This document shows, piece by piece, positions 1 to 10,757 of a stretch of DNA of 26,027 nucleotides (position 1 is the first letter of the stretch; every line of letters begins with the position of its first letter). Source of the DNA: Gamsiella multidivaricata (lineage: Eukaryota > Mortierellomycota > Mortierellomycetes > Mortierellales > Mortierellaceae). The stretch is taken from assembly GCF_025024155.1 (NCBI RefSeq), contig NW_026251873.1, forward strand, positions 1 to 26,027, read 5' to 3'. The position numbers and the translations under genes are program-made. The notes under the pieces are model-generated. The model was not told the DNA's origin and searched no databases. It saw nothing but the letters and a program-made list of their open reading frames with translations.

Positions 1-1580
1 GTCCACTCAGTAGCGCGTGCCTCGGCCGGACTTCGGGCTGGAGCTTCCCCTACCTCTCACCCTCATTCACCTCGGTTGTTCAGACGATGCTGCGAGATAG
101 CAGGAGTGGACGACCATGAGGGTACTGGGACGGGTCCAAGTTTTCAAGGTTAAAATGAGGATTGTGAGGCATAGGGCTCTCATTAATGGTTCCATTTTCT
201 AATTTTATGGCCGGACATGGACTTATCAGCCACGCACGTTGTCCATTGCAGATCCATATTTGGATATCGACTGCTCCTATTTTAGCAATGCTGGCACTTC
301 ATGGTTTTTTTTACTGTGCATCACCGGGCTTTTTGGATCATGGGAGCGCTTACCAGGAAACCCTTTTGGAGCACCTCTGGGATATAAAGACCTGGCGTAG
401 GAGCTATTACATTTAACCAAGATACTAAGGGTATGGGATACATTCCGCTAATGCTCGCCTGCCTTGGACGGTCTTCGTTAATAAGGCTGTGGGTGTGCTT
501 GGAGCATGATGTGTACTGGATCGGCATAGGTTTGAGAGTTAATCTATCAACGTCATGAACAATGAACGGGGCGATGTCTGGCTGTCTCAGAGCAATTGTA
601 ATTTTGCCAAATTGGAGTACAGGCGGACCAAAAGGGGGCCCGTCCCTTTCTTTTTTCCGAGTGTGTGCTTCAGCAGATCTCGTTATTAATTTGAATCAGT
701 ACTAGCTAGGAAAGCGCCTTTCAAATCTGATGTACATGTACAAGGGCTGGTGGAAGATCTTTATAGTACGTGGACCTGTCGCTTGTCCCATAGTCGAGGT
801 TTCCGTAGAGCTGAGTTTTCTTCGAATAGTCGGCACCAGGTACAGAAACGTCTCCTATTTTTATTTATAGGTACATAAGGGTTTGATGATCTGATGGGGT
901 GACCATGGCTCAATGTCATTTTGCAACGTGCTTACAACGTTCGAATCCCGCGTGAGGGGTCAGGCCCTGAGAAGGATGCAGGGTTGGGTCCATGACCAAG
1001 GCATGGCCGGATAAAGCAGTTCTTTAGCTACACAGGTGGATAGCGTGCGATATCGGCATTATTTCGTACGACACGACCGATTGGATGCTGGGCCGGGCTA
1101 TTAAAGAATAAACCTTCGAAGATCGTAGCCAATATTCAAGTTACAACGCGAGCGGCCAGGCCGCATGACAATGATAGCGCGTCCTGATTCATAAATACAT
1201 AAATATAGAAAGGCTTTAGCCTTGAGATCATGATGGATACTTGGCATCCAGAGGCACGCTGACACAGATAATGAGAGGATGATGGGGCGGTGAAATGTCG
1301 GATAAAAAAAAAGCACTGGCCACATCGGGTACAGCGACAAGGGCGAACACTCAGGTTGGGCTATTTATATAACGAAAACGAACTAGAGCGAGTTGGCAAA
1401 TGCGGTGCCCAGGTGGGTATGAAATGAAGACACCGATATAAACGAATATAGTATACATGTACACAGGGGCAAACATTCCCATGTGGGATGGGCAACATAA
1501 CTGGTGGGTGTGCATTCAAAGAAGACAGTCTAAAGAGTTGTTATTGTCTTGTTGCCTGTGCTTTGTGGAGTACAATTAGG
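1..1580. other. Gene-poor 5' stretch, no recognisable gene
   Basis: I see no gene in this stretch. All open frames are short (under about 80 codons), lack recognisable domains and are not joined by plausible splice sites into a longer protein. Base composition is mixed and unlike the C/T-rich leaders elsewhere in the window. The only structures I noted are an 8-base inverted repeat (GTCCACTC at 1-8 against GAGTGGAC at 104-111) and a tRNA-like box B near 939-950. It could be old, decayed repeat sequence or ordinary intergenic DNA; the sequence alone does not decide. Confidence 0.6.
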
Positions 1581-1584
1581 ACAG

Positions 1585-2194
1585 CTACACCTTTCTCCTC
1601 CTCTTCTTCTTTGTCCATCCTTCACGCCCCCTGCCCTTCTCTCTCTCTTCCTGGCTTACCCTCCCTCTGAGCCGCCGACCTGCAACCCCATCCCCGCTCC
1701 TGTAACGATCCCTTCCTCCTCCTCATTAGTCCCTCGGTGAGTGCACACCTCCCATCGCAACTGAGATTCCCATCCACTCCTCCTGTCTGCTCCTACTTTC
1801 CAAAAAAAGGTGCCTCGAAGATCTAATTGGCGTTTTTGTTTCAGTCAAGACGCGCTTTCATTATATATATTTTCTGCCTACTGACACCTCCGTCTTTATC
1901 CCAACTCATCCAGCTCGCCAGCACACAAGCGCTTCCATACGGTGCAGCTCCCTTTTCCCTCCTTACTTTCTCTTACCTTCTCTCTCTCTCTTTTTTTAAA
2001 CCTTTCCTCCTCCTTGACCTCCTTCTCCGATCCCTCTCTCTTCTCTCTTTTCCCCTTCTTATCTCGCTCGTTTTTTTTTTATTTTTTTTTTTATCACACT
2101 TCATCTGGTCCTCCTATACTATATCCCAGTTCTCCCCATTAAACGGCTTTCACAGCCTTAATCGCAACAAAGCACAGCAGCATCCTTAGTCTTC
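1585..2194 (+). promoter_or_regulatory. C/T-rich promoter and leader of the GT2 gene
   Basis: From about 1585 to 2110 the + strand is strongly pyrimidine-rich, with runs of CTCTCT, TCCTCC and T tracts near 2069-2090. It lies directly upstream of the glycosyltransferase start at 2241. Filamentous fungi often have such C/T-rich blocks near transcription starts. Frames that stay open through it (for example 1827-2189) are biased Leu/Ser/Phe translations of the pyrimidines and are not believable genes. Confidence 0.55.
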
Positions 2195-2227
2195 ACAACA
2201 ACAACAACAACAACAACAGCAACAACA
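2195..2227 (+). repeat. CAA trinucleotide repeat in 5' leader
   Basis: About ten CAA/CAG-type triplets lie in the presumed 5' untranslated region, ending 13 bases before the ATG at 2241. The repeat is in leader position and is not translated in the GT2 frame. CAA-repeat leaders are unstructured and are known to enhance translation in the tobacco mosaic virus omega leader; a similar role here is only an inference. Confidence 0.8.
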
Positions 2228-2240
2228 CCTCGCCTCCAAG

Positions 2241-3977
2241 ATGCTGTATCTCACCAAAGACCTCTTCCCAGTGTTCGTACCACTGGGAGTGGTCGGATTC
2301 TATCGCTATCTCTGGTTCATCATCAAGTTACTCGCCTACTTCTTCTATCGCCCAATGATGCCCAAGGCCAACCCGACCTACCGCCCCGAATACGATGTCA
2401 CCATCATCGTCCCCACCATCGATGCCGGAGAGGAATTCAAGGAGGCAGCACACTCCTGGCTCGCCAACAACCCTAAGGAGATCATCATCATCACGGAGAC
2501 AAAGATGAGGGAGCCGCTGCAGGAACTGGCCAATTCGGTCGATCCAGCCCGCATCCGAGTCCTGACGGTGCCCAAGGCCAACAAGCGGTTACAGATGGTC
2601 GAGGGTATTAGGAACACGACGAGCGAGATCATCGTATTCGCAGACGACGACGCTATCTGGGGACCAAGGTGTCTGGAGTACATCCTTGCCTGCTTCGAGG
2701 ACCCCAACATGGGCGGCGTCGGAACTTCGCAGACCGTCAAATCCGTGGGTCGCTACCAAACCGTATGGGAGGTCCTCGCGGGCTTCCGTCTCACGATCCG
2801 TAACATCGAGATTGCTGCATCGACCCATATCGATGGCGGGATCTGCTGTCTGTCCGGTCGCACGGCCGCCTACCGCACATGTATCCTGCAGGACCCTCAG
2901 TTCCAATACCAATTCACCCACGATTTCTGGTTGGGCAAGTACCCCCTCAACTCCGGAGACGACAAGTTCTTGACGCGCTGGATGGTCTATTACGGCTGGA
3001 ATACCTACGTCCAGATCTGTCAAGAGGCTGAATTGCTCTCGACCTTCAAGAACAACTGGCGGTTTGTCAAGCAGGTCTTGCGTTGGACCCGAAACACCTG
3101 GAGATCCGACTTCCGTTCCCTGTTCATGGAACGCGTGATCTGGAGACGACATCCTTATGTGGCCTTCACCATGGTCGACAAGATCTTTAACCCGATTACT
3201 CTGCTCTCCGGCCCGATTTCCGTCATCGTCATGGCCTGCGAGGGCAAGTTCCACTTGCCGATCTGGGACATCATCATCTCCTATGTCGTCTGGCTGATGA
3301 TGACTAGAATCATTAAGCTCCTGCCACATCTGTTCAAGCGGCCCCAGGACATTATCTGGGTGCCGGCCTTCTTGATCTTTGGATACTATTTTGCGATCAT
3401 GAAGCTCTATGCGCTCTTCACGCTGCACGAGGTCGGTTGGGGCACACGAGCGGGTATCGATCAGACCCCTGCAGAAGCCGCTGCGGAGAAGGAGAAGGCT
3501 CTACGGGAGATGGACCACCAGGGTATGGATGGTCAGCAGGAGAAGAGATCGTACGACATGAGCAACGCTGCCGCTGAGCAGGCCGCCGTTGCCGCTGCTG
3601 CCGCTGCTGCTGCCGCGACCGCATATGAGGACCAGCAACGATCGCAATGGCAGTCGTTCACGGGTGAGATCTCTCGGCCAACATCGCCTGGAAGCGCGGA
3701 TCTTATTCGACATTTCAGTCAGGCACAGCAACGACAGGCGCAAGCAGCAGCAGTGGCGACAGGGAAGAGTCCCGAAATGGATCCGGATGTGTACGAGTAC
3801 AATCATGACGACGAGCTGGCTCAGTACTTTGCACAATCGGATGCGGCCCTGTCGTCGATGCATGCGAACAACTCTCATGGGGAGTACTATGATGTCTACG
3901 ACCCAACAATAGAGGAATACGGACGCGGAGGATCCGGCGCTCCGGCGAACAGCCAAAGACGATCAGGATACTTGTAA
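2241..3977 (+). CDS. Family-2 glycosyltransferase, polysaccharide (hyaluronan/Cps1-like) synthase
   Basis: A single-exon gene of 578 residues encoding a membrane processive glycosyltransferase that would polymerise a sugar from a UDP-sugar at the cytosolic face of the membrane. The N-terminus (about 8-36) is hydrophobic. The GT2 fold follows: the VTIIVPTID strand (about 53-61), the DDD metal/UDP motif (135-137), a GGICCLSGR acceptor region (199-207), the GDD catalytic aspartate motif (239-241) and QVLRW, the Q-x-x-R-W motif (278-282). Three hydrophobic segments follow (about 310-334, 341-360, 370-396). Residues 400-578 are a soluble-looking tail with an Ala run (about 449-459) and Gln/Ala-rich stretches. 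Known relatives are fungal Cps1-type and hyaluronan-synthase-like enzymes; the sugar and product cannot be told from sequence. The tail is the least conserved-looking part. The start was chosen as the first ATG after the CAA leader, just before the first membrane segment. Confidence 0.9.
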   Translation: MLYLTKDLFPVFVPLGVVGFYRYLWFIIKLLAYFFYRPMMPKANPTYRPEYDVTIIVPTIDAGEEFKEAAHSWLANNPKEIIIITETKMREPLQELANSVDPARIRVLTVPKANKRLQMVEGIRNTTSEIIVFADDDAIWGPRCLEYILACFEDPNMGGVGTSQTVKSVGRYQTVWEVLAGFRLTIRNIEIAASTHIDGGICCLSGRTAAYRTCILQDPQFQYQFTHDFWLGKYPLNSGDDKFLTRWMVYYGWNTYVQICQEAELLSTFKNNWRFVKQVLRWTRNTWRSDFRSLFMERVIWRRHPYVAFTMVDKIFNPITLLSGPISVIVMACEGKFHLPIWDIIISYVVWLMMTRIIKLLPHLFKRPQDIIWVPAFLIFGYYFAIMKLYALFTLHEVGWGTRAGIDQTPAEAAAEKEKALREMDHQGMDGQQEKRSYDMSNAAAEQAAVAAAAAAAAATAYEDQQRSQWQSFTGEISRPTSPGSADLIRHFSQAQQRQAQAAAVATGKSPEMDPDVYEYNHDDELAQYFAQSDAALSSMHANNSHGEYYDVYDPTIEEYGRGGSGAPANSQRRSGYL

Positions 3978-4340
3978 TTGTAATTGTAGTCTTTTCTTTT
4001 TTTTTTCCTTCCTCCTTTCCGGTTCTTATCTTGAACGATCCTCATAATCCACCTCGCATCCATTCATCCTCCCCCCCATACATTCTCCTCCATACCCTCA
4101 TCAACCACTGCATAAACATACATAGACCATCGCATAGAAAGATAAATGAATCTGGAGTAATATCGAACCATCTCATTGATCGATGAACATCTTCTTGGGA
4201 AATGTTTGCAGTATTTCTAGTGATAATAATGCGATGATATATTTATAAGAAAAAGAAAATAGTAATAACGATGCTCTAAAGATATCAAGAATGCAAATCG
4301 CGATCTGGATGACGCCGTTCGTTTCACAGATCCATCTTTC
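3978..4340. other. Convergent 3' intergenic region (GT2 / BMS1)
   Basis: A 363-base spacer between two stop codons facing each other. It begins with a TAATTG duplication just after the GT2 stop, then a T-rich run near 3998-4009 and an A/T-rich stretch near 4225-4270. I see no gene in it and no clean AATAAA on either strand, so both transcripts must use variant polyadenylation signals, and their 3' ends could overlap. Confidence 0.6.
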
Positions 4341-7300
4341 TTAATCGTCCGAGCCCTTGTGCTTTTTCCTCCGTCCTCCAGCCTCCTTGAGGGCTTGACG
4401 CTTCTGTTCCTTGCCCTGGGTTCGGAAGACCTCCTTGCGCTCGCGCTTGACGCGATTCTCATAATTGGCGGTCTCCTTGGCCTTCTTCTTCTCGTACACG
4501 GACTTGCGCTCCTTCTCCTTCTCGGCCCTCTTCCGATCCTTTTCGTGCTTGAGTGTGTTAATTTGCTGCATCAACGTGTAGATCTTCTTCTCCTCGGGCT
4601 CCAACATCACAGCACGACGCTGCATCAAACCGGGCTTCCTCTGCTTCGGCAATAGCTTAGGCTTGGACGCGAAGGGCAACGATGCACGAATCGATTTCGG
4701 CACCTTGAGAGTATTGAATCGTCGTGTCATTCTCTCTATAGGTCGGTACACAGAGTCGTGATTCTGTGGTGTCTGCATCTGCATCTCATGGCGGACCTGT
4801 CCCGTCAACCGCATGCCCTGCCACTCCTTCTTCTTCGCCAAGAGAAGCGATGTCACAGGGTTGCAGTACTTCTTGGGCTTGATCGGATACCACGCCCTGA
4901 GGAAGACGATATCGGACATCAGTATCTTATCCTCGAATGTTGCACGGAAATGTCCATCGGGCTTCTGGAGCGCCTTCTTGACCTGACCGCGGATTCCAGA
5001 GACTGTCCGGATGTTGGCTCCCTCGAACTTGGCGACCTCAAGTGCAGACGTAAACATGTCCTTGATGAACGCCGTGTTCTTGTGAATCTTGTATGGGTGA
5101 CCGGTCAGTTTCAGCTTCTTGACGATCTCGACCGAGTGATCAATATCCAGAACAACCCCCGTAGCCGAGATTCGGAATGAAGAAGTGCCGTCAGAAACGC
5201 TTTGTACGCAGCAGAAACCGGTGTTGGGTGGGTGGATGGGGCCATAGACTGTTGCAAGACAATGCATGTGCTCGGGGGTGTACTTGAGCATCCTGTTGCG
5301 CGTTCCGTCGTTCAGCGAGTAGATCGGCATGGTTTGGACACGGCGCCAACCCAACGAGAAGATCAGAGGATCGTTGGTCTTGAGGATCTTTCTGTGCCAA
5401 CGATGCTTTTTGATACGGACCTGGATGAACCCATAATTTTCTTCCGCAGGGAGTAGACCTCCCATGATGATGGGGTACTCGGGCTGGAAGTGTTGAATGA
5501 ACTCGCAGGGCATGTCCTTAAGGAGGATGCGGACGTAGGTTCCGGGACGGAAGCCCTCGACCATGGCACGGGTCATTGGGTCGTCGTCCTCGAACTCGGC
5601 CTCATTGATCTGCTGTTGTTTGGCCATGTCACCCTTGATTTCATCGTAAAAATCCTTCTTTTCCTCATCCTCATCGCCGTACTCAGCCTCGAACTTCTTC
5701 TTGAGCTGCTCCTTCTTGGCTGCAATCTCATCGCGAGTCATGTTCTCGTACGACTTTTCTTCGCCTAGCTTTGTGCTGGATTCTTCGTCTCCACCCTCGA
5801 CCTTCTCACCGGTTTCCAGATCCTCAAAGTCACCAAAGGCCTCGTCTTCGTCTCCTCCTGCGCCAGCGCCAGCTCCAGGTACGTCTAAAGATCCTGTGAT
5901 GAAGCGATCGCGGATGGATTCCTTGACTTCATCGTCATCCCACTCCTCCAGGTCGTTGAACTCCAATGTGGTCTTACACGAGTCAATCGTCTGTGCGATA
6001 GCGGTATCGGATTCCTCTTTTTTGAGCGTCAAAAAATCGCCTTCGTCCTCGCTGTCGTCCTCAGCACCGGTGCCAGGTCCAGTTCCGAAGCCCTCGTCAG
6101 ATTCCTCGTCTTTGTCACCCGTCAACTTTAGCGGCGCCTCCTCAATATCTCCACTAATGATCTGCTCCGGTGTGTATTTGCGGTCGCCATAGATGAGGCG
6201 CATCAAGTTAGGTCGACGCTTGGAGTGGAATACAGATTCGGCCTTGGCCATCAAGTTGTCCTTCCACCGCAACGCACTGTCGTCCTCATCCTCATCTTCT
6301 TCGCCCGACAGATCGCCAAGATCGCTGTCACTCTCCGCAAAGGCAACATCTTCCTCGCCGTCAGAGTCCGAGTCGTTCTTCTTTCCGATCTTGTGCTTGG
6401 CTTCGAATTTGGACTTGTATTTCCTGCGACTGTTTGCTGAACCATAGCCCTCCTCCTCTTCATCCTCGTCTTCTTCCTCGTTCTCATCCTCCTCCTCCTC
6501 CTCCTCCTCGTCGCCGCTCTCCATTTCGACATCGTCGTCCTCATCTCCGAAAACGGCACGACGACGGACACGTCCGTTGCTGTCAGTCTCCTTTTGCTCA
6601 CGAGGGCCTATTTTCAATCGACCAGAGTGTGTCAGAATAATGATTTTTCAAGCTGATTAAAACGCACTTGCAATCTGTTCGCGTGAAAGGAGTGCGACTT
6701 ACCCTTCCTGCCAGCGGACTCTTCTTCACTCTCGTCATCCTGATCGTAGTCATTCTCGTCTTCTTCTTCTTCATCCTCCTCAACATCTCCTGCGCGCATG
6801 GGCGCCGAATCGGCGAAAATCCGGAGTTCACTCTCCTCGAGCTGACTGGCTAGAGTGTCGGTAGCGTCCTGCAGGTTCATGACCATCCTCTCACCCTGAC
6901 CCTTCTCATAGTCCTGCTCCTCTTCATCTTCCTCCTGTTCTTCGTCGCTTGAACCATTGCCACCAGTGACGGTGCTCTTGGCGATCTGACTCTTTTTCGT
7001 AAACGATCCAGGGACATTGATATAGACAGCATCCTTATCGTACATGATGCCTCCGACATCCGACATAGGAGCATAAATCAGCTTTTGCTTCTCATCCAAA
7101 CGCTTCCTGACTTTGTCGGGCAGTGGGCATGGGTCTGCCAAGATGCTGACGTCCTCCATATAATGATCTCCGACTCCCGGAATGTGTACCCGCATGCCGG
7201 ACTTCATGTTGGTTCCACGAAGATATCCGTAGAGTGTCACCGTACGATCGCAGGTTGGGTTCTGGCGCACCATCTCCGGGTCGGTCAAATCCTCAACACG

Positions 7301-8256
7301 GTCTGCGATCATGTATGGATGCGTGTTTCTCCAGATCAAGGGTCTGAACTTCATGACTGAAATGAATCGAGAGAGGTTCATAATTTCCTGGTTTGGGTAC
7401 CGGCCATTGATGACTCCTGAGAGATAGAACAATTTGGCGCCTTGATAGATTTCCGTCCAGAAACGGTGCTTCAGCTTCTTTTTGGTCGTCTTGAGCGTCT
7501 TGTTATTCTTAAAGCGGTCCAGATGTGTCAGCACTCCCATAATCTTTGGAAATCCGTGCGTTTGCAAGATGTTCAAGAACTCGAAGGTCTCCATCTCGAG
7601 ACCGAAAGAGGCGTCGATCAGCAGGAGAATCAAATCGGCGACCTTGGCGACATCGATCATGCTGTTGAGGTCGTTGTTGCATTCAATAAAGGTGAGGCGA
7701 CGCTTTTTGCCACTGATGACGGTGATGGGTCCCTTGATTTCAGAAAGCGAGTGTTTGGTGTATCTTTTGACCAGGGACTTGATCAGCGTCGTCTTTCCTG
7801 TCTATTCGACGAAAGATTCAAGGAATTTTTTTCTATTAGTCGCCAGTTCCATGAGACTCACTCCGATTGATGAGTATGTGCTGTCTGAAAGACTGGGTTC
7901 TTACCCCTGGGGGTCCGACAACAGCAACGACTACAGGAGGTGCCTCCATAGGCGTGCGATCCACAAGAGGGACATGAAGCCTGGTCTGGTCCCTATCCAG
8001 GTTACGACGAGCTGCCTTTTCCGCCTTTCTTCCTGACAGAAAACCGAAGGCCTATGTGTACAGGCATCATTTGGGATAACAGTTTTAAGATGAAGTAACG
8101 GTTAGTATCGCTGTCTTGGCTCCTTTTTTCCTAAGGCAGCACCATAATACAGGTTCAGGGCTTTACCTTGGGGTTGTTCTTTTCGGCATTCTTCTTGTGC
8201 TTGTTCACCTTGGCGCCCGAGGTCTTGGCGCGATGCGCCTTCTGAGGAGCTTCCAT
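4341..8256 (-). CDS. BMS1: Ribosome biogenesis GTPase Bms1
   Basis: Four exons on the minus strand: 8256-8167, 8051-7905, 7801-6703 and 6607-4341, joining in frame to 1200 residues (yeast Bms1 is about 1180). Bms1 is a nucleolar GTPase of the small-subunit processome that recruits Rcl1 for 18S rRNA processing. Visible features are a basic N-terminus beginning MEAPQKAHR, the [10 protein letters not shown] linker, the P-loop GPPGTGKT (76-83), the IECNND region, the noncanonical THLD (171-174) in place of NKxD, the [16 protein letters not shown] block, long acidic insertions (the end of exon 3 and the start of exon 4), GDFEDLETG, and the C-terminal domain with a lysine/arginine-rich tail. Intron 2 falls inside the P-loop. 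Intron 1 has a perfect TACTAAC branch site (plus-strand 8101-8107). All donors are GTAAG- or GTAAA-like. The identity is very secure; exon junctions are inferred from frame and consensus. Confidence 0.95.
8052..8166 (-). other. BMS1 intron 1 with consensus branch site
   Basis: A 115-base GT-AG intron, donor GTAAAG at 8166-8161 and acceptor ATAG ending at 8052. The minus strand carries a perfect TACTAAC (plus-strand 8101-8107). I looked for a box C/D snoRNA because ribosome-biogenesis genes often host them. CTGA and TGATG elements occur in the wrong order, so I do not call one. Confidence 0.85.
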
Positions 8257-8627
8257 GTTGAGTGTGAAGAGGGATGGCAAGCGAGCAAGGAGACTGAACA
8301 GTGAGCAACACTGGCAGGCATGGGCTTCACAAAGAAAAAAAAAAAAAAAAAAAAGCTGTTGGTGTGTGGCTTCACTGTTTATCATGCTGCACGTGGACTG
8401 TCTTTTATCCCATCCTGAGAGCGGCGATCCCTGGGGAGGCGGACTTGAGAGGAGCATAAAACAGTTCGGTGCTTGCTATCGTTATCGGCTCCCATTGTTA
8501 ATCCCTCATTCTCCTTTGGTCATTCCCACTGTTGCCTCACTCAGGCCGGCGTTCGCCTTTCCCGCTTTTTCTTAGCTTTGTTACCAAACTCCACCTTGCG
8601 CACTCTTCTTCAGACCTAACTTGACCA

Positions 8628-8662
<35 letters not shown>

Positions 8663-8664
8663 CG
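8257..8664. promoter_or_regulatory. Divergent BMS1 / MRS2 promoter region
   Basis: These 408 bases separate the start codons of two divergent genes and must hold both promoters. On the plus strand there are 20 As at 8335-8354 (a T tract on the BMS1 coding strand, about 80-100 bases upstream of its ATG), a C/T-rich block about 8480-8630 facing MRS2, and the A tract at 8631-8661. I saw no clear TATA box. No gene is visible inside. Confidence 0.6.
8631..8661 (+). repeat. 31-base A tract immediately before MRS2 start
   Basis: Thirty-one consecutive A residues end three bases before the ATG at 8665. If transcription starts upstream in the C/T-rich block, the mRNA would carry an A-rich 5' leader against the start codon. 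The length is prone to slippage and to sequencing error. Confidence 0.9.
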
Positions 8665-10757
8665 ATGCGAGGCACGCTCCGTTGCCAGCTGCAACACCCC
8701 GTCCTTTCTCTTGTATCACCCACCCCAGCAATCATCGACACTATTGCGCTACCCAGGGTAGTAAAGCAGCAGCAGTGTCACCTATTCAGCCATAGCTCAC
8801 AGCAATTGCGCTCTATCCCCCTCAATGGCAATACCAGGACCTTGATAAAACACTCAGGAACAGACTGCTCGTCGATTTATTCGGATTTCCTTTCTCGAAC
8901 CAAAAGCTGTGCTACTTCTGAGCCGCTGTCTGCTTCCTTAATATGGTTCAGATCCTTTGCTGTCAGTGCAGGTACCAACAGCGTCCGAGGATGTCTGAGG
9001 ACCAAGAAGACTAGTACAGGATCGCTCAATGGTGGCGGTTCCTGTCCAACAGATTTTTTCAAGGCGGCAAATCCCTGGACTGTTCAAAATGGAAATATTT
9101 CGTGGCGGAGCCCCTCCTTGTCCCGGAAAGCCGGTTCTGTCGAATGCACACTCTTTCAATTGCGTCCGCAGCACCACCGGCAGACGTTGGTGTCTCGGTA
9201 TCACACCTCTTCCTCCAATAGTAGTAGTCACAGCAACAACCACAACAGCAGCAACTTCAGCGGCTCGAATTCCGTTACAAGAACCGACGCTCTTCAAACA
9301 TGGCGTCGGCCATTCCGTTATCTACCCTCGGCCTCCGGACCAGAGCCACGATCCCTGGCAACCATGCCTACTATGCCAGCTATGAAAGGAACACCGCCAA
9401 AGCTGACTGAATCTGCCACACGACTTCAGCGATCCATGGCAGCGGTGCCCCATCACACCATCAAGAACGAGATCAAGTTGCGCTGCACCGAGTTTGATCA
9501 CAGGGGCAACGTTAAGACGACCGCGGGCGAATTTTTGAAGAGTGATCTGTGCCAGCAGGTAAGGAAACAAATCTGGTTACCAATATGACCTGCAAGGTGA
9601 TACAAGTAACGGGTCTAACATGCTTTTCTACACTTTGAAGCATGGACTGCATGCACGAGACTTGCGCAAGATTGACAGCAGCTTCAACAACCAGATGCCA
9701 GTGATCCTTGTGCGCCCCGAGGCCATTTTGGTCAACGTTGGCCATATCCGGGCGCTGATCAAGGCCGATCTTGTGGTCCTGTTCGACTCTTTTGGATCTA
9801 CAGACAGTTATAATCAATCGATCTTTATTTACGATCTAGAGGAGAAGCTGAGGATGAGCACCAGCGCTGCAGGTGGACTTCCATTTGAATTTAGGTACAG
9901 CCATTTGCTTCCGCGACCCAATCGGCACTTGCGTTGAGCCACGTTTTTGAGATAGCCCGCACTCACGATAGCTCCTTTTGTCTCTTCGTTCTCTCAGGGC
10001 ATTGGAAGCAATCTTTATTTCAGTACTGTCTTCATTGCAGTCTGAGATGGAGGTCCTGGTCCACTTTGTCACCAATTTGTTGGCCCATCTGGAAGAAAGC
10101 ATCGACCAAAACAAGCTGAAGGAGCTCTTGCAGTACTCCAAAAAGCTATCCCAGTTCGAATCTAAGACGCTACTAATCCGCGATGTTTTTGTTGAACTCC
10201 TGGATCAAGGTAAAGGGAACTCTCTGGAATCGCCACTGTCGTTCATTTATGCAGGACCGTAATCATGGTCATATCCCCTATTGCACAATGGTTTCAATTA
10301 ACAGTTATCTCGGCTTACTATCGAACGGTCGTCATGTGTAGATGAAGATTTGGCCAACATGTACCTGACGGAAAAGAAGCTGGGTCGTCCTAGGACGACG
10401 GACTCTCATGAAGAAATCGAGATCCTGCTCGAGTCTTACCTAAAGCAAGTCGAAGAGATTGCGAACACAGTCTCGATTGTCAAGCAGCAGATGCAGTCGA
10501 CAGAGGAGATTGTGAATGTTATTTTGGGAGCCAACAGGAACCAGCTGCTGCTGTTTGAGCTCCGAATTGCGATGGGCACGCTTGGCATGTCGAGCGGTGC
10601 AATCATTGCCAGTCTGTACGGCATGAACTTGCACAACTACCTGGAAACGAACCCACATGCGTTTGCGATTGTTGGGTCGACAGCACTAGGCATCAGTATG
10701 ATGGTATTTGCATTCTGCTCACGTAAACTGAAGCAGCTCGCAAGGGGGACGACCTGA
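8665..10757 (+). CDS. MRS2: Mitochondrial Mg2+ channel, MRS2/LPE10 family
   Basis: Four exons (8665-9558, 9641-9894, 9998-10209, 10342-10757) join in frame to 591 residues. MRS2 proteins form pentameric magnesium channels in the mitochondrial inner membrane. The family core starts near residue 272 with KLRCTEFDHRG and contains GLHARDLRKID, the long helical region and, at the C-terminus, two membrane segments (about 528-545 and 561-579) with the signature YGMN (GMN at 547-549) between them, ending in a basic tail. Residues 1-270 are Ser/Asn/Arg-rich and contain a plausible mitochondrial presequence, but are far longer than in yeast Mrs2 (470 residues in all). A later ATG could be the true start, although the frame is open from 8665. 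Splice phases 0, 2 and 1 all match. Two magnesium transporter paralogues exist in yeast (Mrs2, Lpe10); the intact GMN favours MRS2. Confidence 0.93.

Noticed and set aside
1..111. 8-base inverted repeat GTCCACTC/GAGTGGAC as a structured RNA
   Set aside because: A single 8-base match over 110 bases is close to chance expectation, and no internal helices or known RNA motifs support it.
1827..2189. 120-codon plus-strand frame before the glycosyltransferase
   Set aside because: It is a Leu/Ser/Phe translation of the C/T-rich leader, with no domain.
2589..3428. 279-codon minus-strand open frame opposite the glycosyltransferase
   Set aside because: It lies entirely within the GT2 coding region, has no recognisable domain and is explained by codon bias of the sense gene.
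5701..6192. 163-codon Ser-rich plus-strand frame within BMS1
   Set aside because: It is the antisense of the acidic Glu/Asp codons of BMS1, which read as Ser on the other strand.
8052..8166. Possible box C/D snoRNA in BMS1 intron 1
   Set aside because: CTGA precedes the TGATG-like element, the reverse of the required C-then-D order, and no terminal stem is seen.
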